A DNA stretch of 64,000 nt from Dielma fastidiosa (GTDB lineage Bacteria > Bacillota_I > Bacilli_A > Erysipelotrichales > Erysipelotrichaceae): assembly GCF_000313565.1 (NCBI RefSeq), contig NZ_HE578925.1, forward strand, positions 62,001 to 126,000. The letters are read 5' to 3'. The position numbers and the translations under genes were made by a program. The notes under the pieces were generated by a model, which did not search any database, had not been told where the DNA came from, and saw nothing but the letters and a program-made list of their open reading frames with translations. Shown here piece by piece: positions 8,198-16,276 of this stretch; positions within the stretch are counted from its first letter, which is position 1; each line of letters begins with the position of its first letter.

Positions 8198-8747
8198 AAA
8201 AGCTAAAATGATTCATGGTGAGCCTTACAATCCTATTGATCCAATGCTTGTTCTTGAGCGTGACCGTGCCAGCCGTATCTGTGCGCGTTATAATAGAAAA
8301 ACATATCATGAATACGACATGCGTAATCGATTAATGCGAAAATTAATCAATACCAATGGGAATTTCTGGGTTAAACCGCCCTTTCACTGTGACTATGGGT
8401 ATAATATTACGCTAGGACAAGATGTAATGATCAATTATGGCTGTGTATTTCTTGATGTTTGTCCGATCGTAATTAAAGACAAAACTTTAATTGGGCCAAA
8501 CGTCCAGATTTATACGGCTTGTCATGCGACCGATCCAAAACAGCGCTTAGCAGGAGTTGAGTTTGGGAAATCTGTGACTATTGGTTCTAATGTTTGGATT
8601 GGCGGCGGCAGCGTCATTTGCCCGGGTGTAGAAATTGGCGATAATACAGTAATCGGGGCAGGAAGTGTCGTAGTGAAAAGTATCCCTGCGAATGTAATGG
8701 CCTGCGGTAATCCTTGCGTAGTAAAAAAATCATTAAGTAATGACTAA
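8190..8747 (+). CDS. Maltose O-acetyltransferase-like hexapeptide-repeat enzyme
   Basis: A cytosolic acetyl-CoA-dependent sugar O-acetyltransferase of the Maa/LacA/NodL family. After an N-terminal Maa domain (residues about 5-60) comes the family signature FHCDYGYNI, then left-handed beta-helix repeats with the catalytic-loop histidine in TACHATDPK, the WIGGGSVICPGV turn and a closing IPANVMACGNPC. Its 185-residue length is standard. The ATG at 8190 has GGTGA upstream and overlaps the end of the preceding gene. A paralogue lies at 10847. The acceptor sugar is not predictable. Confidence 0.87.
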   Translation: MSEKAKMIHGEPYNPIDPMLVLERDRASRICARYNRKTYHEYDMRNRLMRKLINTNGNFWVKPPFHCDYGYNITLGQDVMINYGCVFLDVCPIVIKDKTLIGPNVQIYTACHATDPKQRLAGVEFGKSVTIGSNVWIGGGSVICPGVEIGDNTVIGAGSVVVKSIPANVMACGNPCVVKKSLSND

Positions 8748-8787
8748 CATAAGAATGGTTGTAAATTATTAAGATAATATTGAGAAG

Positions 8788-8817
8788 TGCGGGTGATTAG
8801 GATCATCGGCATTTTTT
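8788..8817 (+). terminator. Terminator after the acetyltransferase gene
   Basis: TGCGGGTGAT pairs with ATCATCGGCA with one internal mismatch, followed by TTTTTT. Confidence 0.65.
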
Positions 8818-8870
8818 ATAAGCAATTGTGGTTGGTAAGCGGTGTTTACAAGCATTGTTGTTGACAAAGT

Positions 8871-8907
8871 TAAATGTATCTGATAAAGTTACAGTATAAA
8901 GTGTAAC
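8871..8907 (+). promoter_or_regulatory. Promoter with Rrf2-type operator
   Basis: TTGACA (8871-8876), 18 nt, TATAAA (8895-8900). The -10 lies inside a perfect inverted repeat GTTACA-N8-TGTAAC (8888-8907), with another GTTACA copy at 8915. Such a palindrome over the -10 suits repression by the Rrf2 protein encoded two genes down the transcript. Confidence 0.7.
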
Positions 8908-8954
8908 AGGTTAAGTTACAGATAGGTAGAAATGCCTATGGAAAGGGTTAAACT

Positions 8955-10319
8955 ATGAAAAATTATACTGATGTTATCATTGGCTTTGGCAAGGGCGGAA
9001 AAACGCTGGCGGGAAAATTGGTAGCTTCAGGCCATCAGGTCGCATTGATAGAAGCATCTAAGAGGATGTATGGCGGCACTTGTATCAATGTAGCCTGTAT
9101 TCCTTCTAAATTTTTAGAGAATAATGCCCGTCTTTCAATGGCAAAAGGCGGCAGCTTTGAAGAAAAAGCAGCTTTCTACAAACAGGTTATCGCCGAAAAG
9201 AAACAGCTTATTGCGGCGCTTCGTGAAAAGAATTATCAGAAAATTGCCGGCAGTGTAGATGTGATTGACGGCCATGCATCATTTATTGACAGCCATACAA
9301 TTCAAGTTGAAAGCAGTGAAGGAACGGAAGAAATCAAAGCCGATCGTTTCTATATTAATACTGGCGCGCGCCCGTTTGTACCGCCGATTAAAGGGCTGAA
9401 AGAAAGCCGTTATGCTTATTTGAGTGAAACCATGATGGATAATGATCGGCTGCCAAAAGAATTAGTAATTATAGGCGGTGGTTATATCGGGGTTGAGTTT
9501 GCTTCTTATTATGCTAATTTTGGTTCTTCAGTAACTGTACTTTTAGATGGCAAAGACTTTTTGCCAAGGGAAGATCAAGAGGTTGTCGCATTAGTTGAAC
9601 AATCATTTGAAAAACGGGGTATAAAGCTGCTTCGTGAAGCAAAGGCTGAAGAAATTATAGATGAAGAGCAGCATGCTTTGGTTAAAGTAAATGTCAAAGG
9701 TGAAGAAATTGTTTTATCTGCTGATGCTATTTTAACCGCGACTGGCCGCCGGCCTAATGTTGAAGGATTAAGGCTTGAAAATGCCGGTGTTGAATTGACG
9801 GAAAGAAAAGCTGTAAAGGTTGATCAGACATTAAAAACAACCGCTGAAAATATTTGGGCAATGGGAGATGTTACCGGCGGTCTGCAATTTACTTATATCT
9901 CACTCGATGATTCGCGGATTGTGGCTTCTCAGCTGATGGGTGATCATCAGCGTACAACCGAAAACCGCGGCAATATACCAACCAGCATTTTTATCGATCC
10001 GCCATTCTCAAGAGTGGGACTGAGCGAAAAAGAGGCATTGGCCGCTGGTTATAAAATTAAGGCTGCCCGTATGCAGGCAATGGCAATTCCTAAAGCTAAA
10101 GTGCTGAAAAAAACGGACGGTATGCTGAAAATGATTATTAACGCTGAAACAGATCAGATTTTAGGCGCTCATTTCTTCTGTGCTGAATCACATGAATTAA
10201 TCAATCTAGTCAAGCTTGCGATGGATTCAGGTTTACCTTATCAGACACTTCGTGATAATATATATACACATCCGACAATGAGTGAGGGACTGAATGACTT
10301 ATTGTCCAATGTGCAATAA
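8955..10319 (+). CDS. RclA/Har-like flavin disulfide reductase
   Basis: A 454-residue FAD- and NAD(P)H-dependent pyridine nucleotide-disulfide oxidoreductase. The N-terminal FAD motif GFGKGGKTLAG departs from GxGxxG in the way seen in RclA and streptococcal hypothiocyanous acid reductase. The redox-active pair is C43/C48 in GGTCINVACIPSK, and the NAD(P)-binding motif GGGYIG is at 174-179. MGDVTGG and a C-terminal HPTMSE dimerisation motif complete the family pattern. A role in detoxifying hypochlorous-type or hypothiocyanous acid is inferred from the relatives, not shown. AAGGG precedes the ATG. It is co-transcribed with the Rrf2 gene 18 nt downstream. Confidence 0.82.
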   Translation: MKNYTDVIIGFGKGGKTLAGKLVASGHQVALIEASKRMYGGTCINVACIPSKFLENNARLSMAKGGSFEEKAAFYKQVIAEKKQLIAALREKNYQKIAGSVDVIDGHASFIDSHTIQVESSEGTEEIKADRFYINTGARPFVPPIKGLKESRYAYLSETMMDNDRLPKELVIIGGGYIGVEFASYYANFGSSVTVLLDGKDFLPREDQEVVALVEQSFEKRGIKLLREAKAEEIIDEEQHALVKVNVKGEEIVLSADAILTATGRRPNVEGLRLENAGVELTERKAVKVDQTLKTTAENIWAMGDVTGGLQFTYISLDDSRIVASQLMGDHQRTTENRGNIPTSIFIDPPFSRVGLSEKEALAAGYKIKAARMQAMAIPKAKVLKKTDGMLKMIINAETDQILGAHFFCAESHELINLVKLAMDSGLPYQTLRDNIYTHPTMSEGLNDLLSNVQ

Positions 10320-10337
10320 TTAAAAGGAGTGAATTGC

Positions 10338-10748
10338 ATGACAGGTGAATTAAATGTAGCCGTTCACGCACTGGTCTATCTTTATCACAAGGATACACTG
10401 CTGCCAAGTGATGGTTTGGCAGCCAATGTTTGTACTAATCCTGCACGTATCAGAAAAATCATGGCTAAAATGAAAAAAGCTGGTTTTGTTGATACCAAAG
10501 AAGGGATCAGCGGCGGTTATTTTCTGATTCGCAGCGGTGAAGAAATCACAATTAGGGATGTCTGTGAAGCACTGTCTGACAGAATTGTCAAATCGGCATG
10601 GTCAAGCGGTGATCCTTCAATGGAATGTCAGGTAGCATCTGGCATGGCTAAGGTTATGGATAATATCTATAATCAGCTGAATGAGCACTGCCTGAACATG
10701 CTTGCAGAAATTACGATTAAGGATATCAATGATCAATTATTTAATTAG
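10338..10748 (+). CDS. Rrf2 family transcriptional regulator
   Basis: A 136-residue winged-helix repressor of the Rrf2 family. The recognition region NPARIRKIMAKMKKAGFV and the wing GISGGYFLIR are clear. Cysteines stand at 32, 76, 97 and 118. They do not form the spaced iron-sulfur triad of IscR, so thiol oxidation sensing is a reasonable alternative, as inference. AAAGGAG is 8 nt before the ATG at 10338. Position behind the disulfide reductase, plus a palindrome over that operon's -10, indicate autoregulation. Confidence 0.85.
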   Translation: MTGELNVAVHALVYLYHKDTLLPSDGLAANVCTNPARIRKIMAKMKKAGFVDTKEGISGGYFLIRSGEEITIRDVCEALSDRIVKSAWSSGDPSMECQVASGMAKVMDNIYNQLNEHCLNMLAEITIKDINDQLFN

Positions 10749-10771
10749 CAGATAATAAGCAGAGTAATATG

Positions 10772-10800
10772 AAGCCGGCACTTGTTCCGGCTTTCTTTTT
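10772..10800 (+). terminator. Terminator of the reductase-Rrf2 operon
   Basis: AAGCCGG / CCGGCTT hairpin with a 9-nt loop, then TTCTTTTTC. Confidence 0.85.
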
Positions 10801-10846
10801 CTTCGTTTCAATGCTAGAATAAGAAGGGTTTAAAAGTGAGGTACTT

Positions 10847-11419
10847 ATGAGAGAAAAAGCGAAAGCTCAGGCGGGAATGCTTTATGATGCTAATTTTGAC
10901 GAAGAATTGTTAAAAGAGCGGGCGGCGGCAAAGGAATTGCTGTATGAAATTAATCATCTGCGTCCAAGCCAGCACTCAGATAAGGATCGCCTGTATAAAA
11001 AGCTGATTGGAAAGCTTGGTGAACGTTTCTTAATTGAATCACCCTTTCATTGTGATTATGGCTATAATATCGAAATTGGTGATGATTTTTATGCAAATGT
11101 CAATCTTGTCATTCTTGATGGTGCCAAAGTTAAAATCGGCAATCATGTGTTTATTGCACCGAATGTCGGCTTATACACAGCCGGTCACCCGCTGAATATA
11201 GCAAAGCGCAATGCAGGCCTTGAATATGCCTATCCCATTACGATTGGCAATAATGTCTGGATTGGCGCGGGTGTCAGCGTATTGCCTAATGTTGTCATCG
11301 GTGATAATTGTGTAATCGGCGCCGGCAGTGTAGTGACCCATAGTATCCCGCCAAATTCATTGGCAGTGGGAAATCCATGCCGGGTGATTCGTACATTAAA
11401 TGAGGAGGAAAGCGAATGA
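10847..11419 (+). CDS. Maltose O-acetyltransferase-like enzyme, second copy
   Basis: A 190-residue paralogue of the enzyme at 8190. The N-terminal Maa domain (REKAKAQAGMLYDAN) is followed by SPFHCDYGYNIEIG, hexapeptide repeats, the catalytic histidine in YTAGHPLN, and GNNVWIGAGVSVLPNV. Divergence is high enough that the pair is not a recent duplication. Its stop overlaps the start of the NifX-like gene in an ATGA arrangement, so they are translationally coupled. Confidence 0.88.
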   Translation: MREKAKAQAGMLYDANFDEELLKERAAAKELLYEINHLRPSQHSDKDRLYKKLIGKLGERFLIESPFHCDYGYNIEIGDDFYANVNLVILDGAKVKIGNHVFIAPNVGLYTAGHPLNIAKRNAGLEYAYPITIGNNVWIGAGVSVLPNVVIGDNCVIGAGSVVTHSIPPNSLAVGNPCRVIRTLNEEESE

Positions 11420-11778
11420 AAGCAGCAGTTACAACGGAAAATCAGGAAGTATTTCAGCATTTTGGAAAATGCCAGACGTTTACTTTGGCAGTTATTGAAA
11501 ACAATCAGATTCTATCAAAAAGTATGCTTGATGCACAGGGCAATGGTCATTCAGCATTAGTTGGTTTATTACAGGCACAAGGCGTAGATACATTAGTCTG
11601 CGGCGGCATCGGTCAGGGAGCCGTTGATGCTTTATCGGCGGCCGGTATTCAAGTGATCCGCGGCTGTCAGGGCAGAGTATCAATGATTCTAGAACTGTTG
11701 GCCCAAGGTTTATTAAAAGATAATCCTTCACAGGTTTGTGATCATCATGATCATGATTGTAAAGAACATACTTGTTAG
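11416..11778 (+). CDS. NifB/NifX family (dinitrogenase iron-molybdenum cofactor) protein
   Basis: A 120-residue protein with the compact NifX/NafY-like fold: an HFGKCQTFTLAVIE opening, a central VDTLVCGGIGQGAVDAL strand-loop, and IQVIRGCQGRV. The tail CDHHDHDCKEHTC is rich in histidine and cysteine and could bind metal. Outside nitrogen fixers this family is of unknown function, and no nif genes are seen here. Confidence 0.8.
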   Translation: MKAAVTTENQEVFQHFGKCQTFTLAVIENNQILSKSMLDAQGNGHSALVGLLQAQGVDTLVCGGIGQGAVDALSAAGIQVIRGCQGRVSMILELLAQGLLKDNPSQVCDHHDHDCKEHTC

Positions 11779-11814
11779 GAAGTTACAATAAATATTAAAT
11801 GGAGAGGTAGATTT

Positions 11815-12654
11815 ATGAGTGTAAAGAAAGTATGTTTAATTAATGATATTGCCGGTTATGGCCGTGTTGCATCAACAGCGATGATACCCGTTTTATGCTC
11901 ACAAAACATTATGAGCAGCATCCTGCCAACCGCTTTAGTCAGCAATGTGCTTGATTATGGTAAATTTCATATTGAAGATTTAAAAGAAGTGATGGCTAAA
12001 ACCATTGATGTATGGAATCAGCTGGATTTTCATTTTGACGCAATTGCGACCGGTTTTGTAAATTCTGACGGGGAATTTGAGCTGATTGAGAATTATTTGC
12101 GTCAGCAGCAAAATACATTGATTTTAGTTGATCCTACGGTGGGTGATGACGGTCATCTCTATCCCGGGCTTGATCCGCATATCGTTGACCGCATGCGCTC
12201 TCTGATTGCCTGTGGTCATGTAATTACACCTAATATGACGGAAGCGGCTTTATTGTTAGGTGAGGATTTAAGGGACATTGATGAATCAAAAATCGATCAA
12301 TGGGTAGAGCGCCTAAGGGAAATGGGGGCTGAATCAGTCGTGATTACCAGTGTGTTTTTGAAGGATGATCCAAGGGGTTATATGTTTGGGTATGATCATG
12401 ATACACAAAAGCCTTTCAAATTAACATTTACACCTATTGATGCACGTTTCCCCGGCACTGGCGATGTTTTTGCCGCCGTGCTTTTAAGTAAACTGCTCAG
12501 CGGGCATTCATTGAAGGAGGCATGTCAGATTGCTTCAGATTTCATTTATGACTGCATCAATGACAGCATGCTGGCAGACTATGATCATATCGAGGGCATG
12601 CTGGTAGAAAAAAATCTCTATCGCATCATGGAGCTTGATCATGTCAAGGGCTAA
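11815..12654 (+). CDS. Pyridoxamine/pyridoxal kinase
   Basis: A ribokinase-fold ATP-dependent kinase for vitamin B6 salvage. The substrate-binding opening NDIAGYGRVA, the segment DPTVGDDGHLYPGL, ITPNMTEAALL and the anion-hole/catalytic motif FPGTGDVFAA identify the PdxY/PdxK branch. The 279-residue length is normal. GGAGAGG precedes the ATG. It overlaps the next gene by 14 nt. Confidence 0.88.
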   Translation: MSVKKVCLINDIAGYGRVASTAMIPVLCSQNIMSSILPTALVSNVLDYGKFHIEDLKEVMAKTIDVWNQLDFHFDAIATGFVNSDGEFELIENYLRQQQNTLILVDPTVGDDGHLYPGLDPHIVDRMRSLIACGHVITPNMTEAALLLGEDLRDIDESKIDQWVERLREMGAESVVITSVFLKDDPRGYMFGYDHDTQKPFKLTFTPIDARFPGTGDVFAAVLLSKLLSGHSLKEACQIASDFIYDCINDSMLADYDHIEGMLVEKNLYRIMELDHVKG

Positions 12655-12904
12655 GATTCGTTTAACGCTGATTAAAAAACTGGGTAATGGTCAATGCCAT
12701 TATAATCATCAGGTTGGTGACTGTTTTGATTTCGATACGGATCGGGGCAAGCTTTGTCCAATGGCAATGCATGTTGCCTTTCCTTATGTAGATATTTTAC
12801 GGTATGGCGGTCAAATTCCCGGGAATCCGCATAACGAATGTGTATTTTCATGTCCGGATGTCGATATTCTGAATGTTTTTAAAATCGAAAAGATTGATGA
12901 ATAA
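12641..12904 (+). CDS. TIGR04076-like small protein
   Basis: An 87-residue protein with a K-LGNGQCHYNHQVGD opening, a CPMAMHVAFPYVDILRYG centre and VFSCPDVDI near the end. It has the general look of the TIGR04076 family, whose function is unknown. GGAG lies 7 nt upstream of the ATG inside the kinase gene. A clearer member of the same family lies at 57005. Confidence 0.6.
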   Translation: MSRAKIRLTLIKKLGNGQCHYNHQVGDCFDFDTDRGKLCPMAMHVAFPYVDILRYGGQIPGNPHNECVFSCPDVDILNVFKIEKIDE

Positions 12905-12948
12905 GGTTCACCATTGCTGGGTATCTTAAGGGTGGAGGAAATGAACCT

Positions 12949-13467
12949 ATGAAACAAAAATCTTTAATTTTTATACTCAGCAGTATGCTTGTTTTCACAT
13001 TAAGCGGCTGTTCATGGTTTGATCGTAAAGATTCTTCAGCTAATAACAATAATACGACCAACAATGCATCCGAAAATGACGCTTCTAAGAATGATGCGAA
13101 TAAGAATAACGCGTCAAATAATGATGCCGATAAGACAGCAAAAACGATTCAGGATATGATGAACAGCTTTGAATCATCTGGTGTCACTTTCGGTAATGTC
13201 ACACCGATTGACAACATGGATTTTGCTGCTCATGAAGGCAGAATGTTTGATGTTAATGGTGAGCGTGTTTACATTTACCGCATGAACCTTGAAGATGCTC
13301 AGATGAATGAGCTGATGCAGAAAGCAATGGCCGATAAACGGGTGACCGTAAACCGCAACGGGGTAGATGAAGAATACAATGCCTTAGTAAATAATGACTA
13401 TTTATTGGTCTATGGCAGCAATGCTTCAATCGCACCGCTGGATGAGTTATTTACGCAGTATCGTTAA
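12949..13467 (+). CDS. Predicted lipoprotein with Asn/Asp-rich linker
   Basis: A 172-residue protein with a lipoprotein signal: lysine start, hydrophobic core and lipobox LSGC with C21 as the lipidated residue. Residues about 28-65 are a low-complexity N/D/A/K linker with repeats such as ASKNDANKNNA, which would extend the globular part away from the membrane. The remaining 100 residues belong to no family I recognise. GGAGG precedes the ATG. Confidence 0.75.
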   Translation: MKQKSLIFILSSMLVFTLSGCSWFDRKDSSANNNNTTNNASENDASKNDANKNNASNNDADKTAKTIQDMMNSFESSGVTFGNVTPIDNMDFAAHEGRMFDVNGERVYIYRMNLEDAQMNELMQKAMADKRVTVNRNGVDEEYNALVNNDYLLVYGSNASIAPLDELFTQYR

Positions 13468-13470
13468 AGT

Positions 13471-13494
13471 AAACCGAGAAATCGGTTTATTTTT
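13471..13494 (+). terminator. Terminator after the lipoprotein gene
   Basis: AAACCGA / TCGGTTT with a GAAA loop, then ATTTTTC. Confidence 0.8.
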
Positions 13495-13539
13495 CTTTGT
13501 GAATGTGCTATATTATTAAAACAATCTGAGGTGATTTTT

Positions 13540-14706
13540 ATGATAGGGAATTTTATTCTGAAGCACTGTGCAAAGGGTGCGGAAGTAAAGAGCAATGAGG
13601 TTAGAACTAAGGTCGGCAATTTAAGCAGCATCATCGGTATTGGTATCAATTTGGTGCTTTGTACAAGCAAAATAGCCATCGGTACACTTTTTGGCAGTGT
13701 TTCAATCAGTGCTGACGGCATTAACAATCTATCCGATGCCGGCAATTCAATTATTTCACTTGTCAGCTTCAAGCTGAGTTCACGCCCAGCGGATAAGGAG
13801 CATCCGTTTGGTCATGCACGTTATGAATATATTGCGGCGATGATTGTCGCTATGTCGATTTTAATTTTAGGAGTAGAAATGATCAGAAGCTCAATCGATA
13901 AAATCATCAATCCCGAACCTGTTAATTTTTCGTGGCTGGCGGTTGGTGTTCTGATTTTTTCCATCCTAGCGAAAGGCTGGATGTATTTCTTTAATTCCGG
14001 TGTCGGTAAGGCAATAGAATCAACCGTGATGCAGGCAACAGCGGCTGACTCGCTTTCAGATTCTGTGGCTACTACGGTAGTTTTAATATCATTGTTTATC
14101 TCTACCTTTTTTCATATTCAGCTCGATGGTTTTATGGGGATCATCGTGGCCTGTTTTATTATGTTTACAGCCTTTAATATATTAAGAGAAACCTTGGATA
14201 ATCTTTTAGGAACAGTGCCTGAATTAGCCTTTGTCCAGCATATTGAAAATAAAGTGAAAGGCTATCCGGGAATTTTAGGTATCCATGATTTGATGATTCA
14301 TAATTACGGTCCTAACCGCTGCTTCGCAAGTGTACATGCGGAAGTGGCCAGCAATGTAGACATATTAAAAAGCCACGATCTGATTGACAATATTGAACGT
14401 GACTTTCTGAACGAGGATAATATCCATTTAGTGATTCACTTAGATCCGATTGTTATTGACAATCCGCATATCAATGAACTGTATGATTTTATGAAGCAGG
14501 CAGTTTATGAAATTGATCCTGAGCTTCAGATTCATGATTTCAGAGCTGTCCTGGGTGACAGTCATAGCAATATGATCTTTGATTTAGTCATGCCATATAG
14601 CTGTAAGCTTTCTCAAAGTGAGATTCAGGAACAAATCAATGCCAAGCTGGCAGTGCGTCCTGAGAAATTATATACAGTCATTACCTTTGAACGGCCTTTT
14701 AATTAA
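13540..14706 (+). CDS. Cation diffusion facilitator (CDF) transporter
   Basis: A 388-residue inner-membrane metal/proton antiporter. Membrane segments start near residues 28, 57, 97 and 130. The first CDF metal-site pattern appears as SADGINNLSDAG with an HPFGHARYEY loop, and the second as TAADSLSDSVAT. The aspartates in these motifs are the usual metal ligands. A cytosolic C-terminal domain (HDLMIHNYGP, HVE-like strands) follows, extended by about 90 residues compared with minimal CDF proteins. The metal cannot be predicted. GAGGTG is 7 nt before the ATG. Confidence 0.85.
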   Translation: MIGNFILKHCAKGAEVKSNEVRTKVGNLSSIIGIGINLVLCTSKIAIGTLFGSVSISADGINNLSDAGNSIISLVSFKLSSRPADKEHPFGHARYEYIAAMIVAMSILILGVEMIRSSIDKIINPEPVNFSWLAVGVLIFSILAKGWMYFFNSGVGKAIESTVMQATAADSLSDSVATTVVLISLFISTFFHIQLDGFMGIIVACFIMFTAFNILRETLDNLLGTVPELAFVQHIENKVKGYPGILGIHDLMIHNYGPNRCFASVHAEVASNVDILKSHDLIDNIERDFLNEDNIHLVIHLDPIVIDNPHINELYDFMKQAVYEIDPELQIHDFRAVLGDSHSNMIFDLVMPYSCKLSQSEIQEQINAKLAVRPEKLYTVITFERPFN

Positions 14707-14720
14707 AGCCGTTTTTATTT
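14690..14720 (+). terminator. Terminator overlapping the CDF stop codon
   Basis: AACGGC / GCCGTT arms separated by 12 nt, followed by TTTATTT. The 5' arm lies in the last codons of the gene. Confidence 0.65.
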
Positions 14721-14753
14721 ATACAATAGTTTTTCTTTCTTTTCATGCATTGT

Positions 14754-15275
14754 TCAGGGTTCGACAAAATTACTTAAGGGAAGATAATCTGAAGCGTTTT
14801 TAATCAGCAGCGGATATTCATGAATCAGGGTAAATTCATCCAGCTTTGTGTATGCGTCATAAAGGGAATAAAAAGTAGTGATGGACAAATTGGTTCTTAC
14901 CAGCTGAATCGCTTTTAGAATATCCACTAGATTTTTATTAGCCGCTAGTGTCTTCAGATCCTCAATACCTAATTGATTTTGAAGATCCACATAGCTGTCA
15001 AGGTTTAGCTGAAATGCATTGTTCAGGGAATTCATCAGACATTTTGGTGATGCGGAGAAGTTGATTTTTCGCAATGGCATTGCTTCATTATTCATACAGG
15101 CAATGGGTATGCGGGTATTTTCATTCAAATGACGGACATGAATTGTATCTAATGAATCAGTATATTCTACAAGGTAAAAGGTATCTGTTTTAACATTAAA
15201 TATTACGGCTTCATGTGTTGTCTTTGGCGTGTTTGGCTGCATCAGCAGCAGACAGACTATCAGTAATTTTTTCAT
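14754..15275 (-). CDS. Secreted protein of unknown function, weak LCP-like features
   Basis: A 173-residue protein with an N-terminal signal-like hydrophobic stretch (KKLLIVCLLLMQ) and no lipobox. The middle segment (CLMNSLNNAFQLNLDSYVDL and the QLGIEDLKTL helix) faintly recalls LytR-CpsA-Psr domains, in which a protein of this kind binds polyprenyl-linked polymers. The catalytic arginines of that family cannot be located, so this is only a suggestion. It is transcribed towards the CDF gene and away from the polysaccharide operon. GAGGTG precedes the ATG on the minus strand. Confidence 0.6.
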   Translation of the reverse strand: MKKLLIVCLLLMQPNTPKTTHEAVIFNVKTDTFYLVEYTDSLDTIHVRHLNENTRIPIACMNNEAMPLRKINFSASPKCLMNSLNNAFQLNLDSYVDLQNQLGIEDLKTLAANKNLVDILKAIQLVRTNLSITTFYSLYDAYTKLDEFTLIHEYPLLIKNASDYLPLSNFVEP

Positions 15276-15359
15276 TGGCGGCACCTCGCAGTTAGTTTAA
15301 ACCATTGAGCCATGTTTATGCAGCTTCATGTTTTTTTAAGTAAAATTAATAAAACATGA

Positions 15360-15409
15360 TATAATAAATAAGGGTTTGACACATCATTACACTTTTAAAG
15401 TGTTACTAT
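15360..15409 (+). promoter_or_regulatory. Probable promoter region of the polysaccharide operon
   Basis: A TATAAT box (15360-15365) and a separate TTGACA (15376-15381) are followed by the inverted repeat ACACTT-N3-AAGTGT (15390-15404) and then AAGGAG. A -10 fitting the TTGACA at ordinary spacing is weak, so the exact start is uncertain. The palindrome could be an operator. Confidence 0.4.
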
Positions 15410-15421
15410 AAGGAGAATTGT

Positions 15422-16276
15422 ATGCGTGATTTTGATCTGCGGGCGTTGCAGCTGAAAGAGCTGGAATGCCTGAAGGAAATTGATCGGCTGTGCCGTAAGC
15501 ATAAGATTGAGTATTTTCTTTCATGGGGCAGCGCCATCGGCGCCATCCGTCACAAAGGATTCATTCCATGGGATGATGATATTGATGTATCGATGAAAAT
15601 GGATGATTACCTGCGTTTTAAAGAAGTATGCGCGCAAGAATTAGATGCGAAATATTTCTATCAGGATTGGGAAAGCGATCCTTATTATTATTCAAGCTGG
15701 GCTAAAATAAGAATCAATGATACAACCTCTGTAATGGCTGATATGGTAGATTATCCAACCCATAATGGAATTTGTATCGATATTTTTCCATTGCTGCCAT
15801 ATCCATATGCCAAGCTGGATAAGAGAGATGCATGGCTGGCTAAGCTGGTAACTTTCTTTTCATCTAAGCGGTTGAATGAGTATCATTTGGGTAAGTATTT
15901 TTATGAAAATGATAAGCTGAAATATTTCCCGAGTGCTTTTTGTGATTTTGTAAGAGATCATGCTTATGCGAAATTAATTCATTCACATAAGCATGAGGAA
16001 TGTAACTATTATTTATGCAATGGCTGTCATATTTATGATGTCAGCTTTCCTAAGGCAATCTATGAGGAAAGTATTGAAGTTCCTTTTGAGGATGCCATGT
16101 TTATGATCAATAAGGAATATGATGCTTGTCTGCGCAGCTATTATGGTGATTATATGCAGCTGCCGCCAATGGAACAGCGCGGTGGTCATGGCAATATCCT
16201 TGTTGATTTAGAAAGGGATTATAAAACATACCGGAGTGAAAGGAGCAGCCATGCGAACGAAAAGAGCGCTTTATAA
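15422..16276 (+). CDS. LicD family phosphotransferase
   Basis: A cytosolic enzyme of the LicD/nucleotidyltransferase-like fold that usually transfers phosphocholine or another phospho-group onto a cell-surface glycan. The family core is clear: FLSWGSAIGAIRHKGFIPWD followed by DDIDVSM supplies the acidic metal ligands, with GICIDIFPL further on. The 284-residue length is typical. AAGGAG precedes the ATG. It is the first gene of a nine-gene polysaccharide operon. A choline-kinase-like gene lies far away at 58989, which would fit phosphocholine decoration. Confidence 0.9.
   Translation: MRDFDLRALQLKELECLKEIDRLCRKHKIEYFLSWGSAIGAIRHKGFIPWDDDIDVSMKMDDYLRFKEVCAQELDAKYFYQDWESDPYYYSSWAKIRINDTTSVMADMVDYPTHNGICIDIFPLLPYPYAKLDKRDAWLAKLVTFFSSKRLNEYHLGKYFYENDKLKYFPSAFCDFVRDHAYAKLIHSHKHEECNYYLCNGCHIYDVSFPKAIYEESIEVPFEDAMFMINKEYDACLRSYYGDYMQLPPMEQRGGHGNILVDLERDYKTYRSERSSHANEKSAL

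Noticed and set aside
11416-11778. Evidence of nitrogen fixation
   Set aside because: The NifX-like fold is common in non-fixing Firmicutes and no other nif gene is visible.
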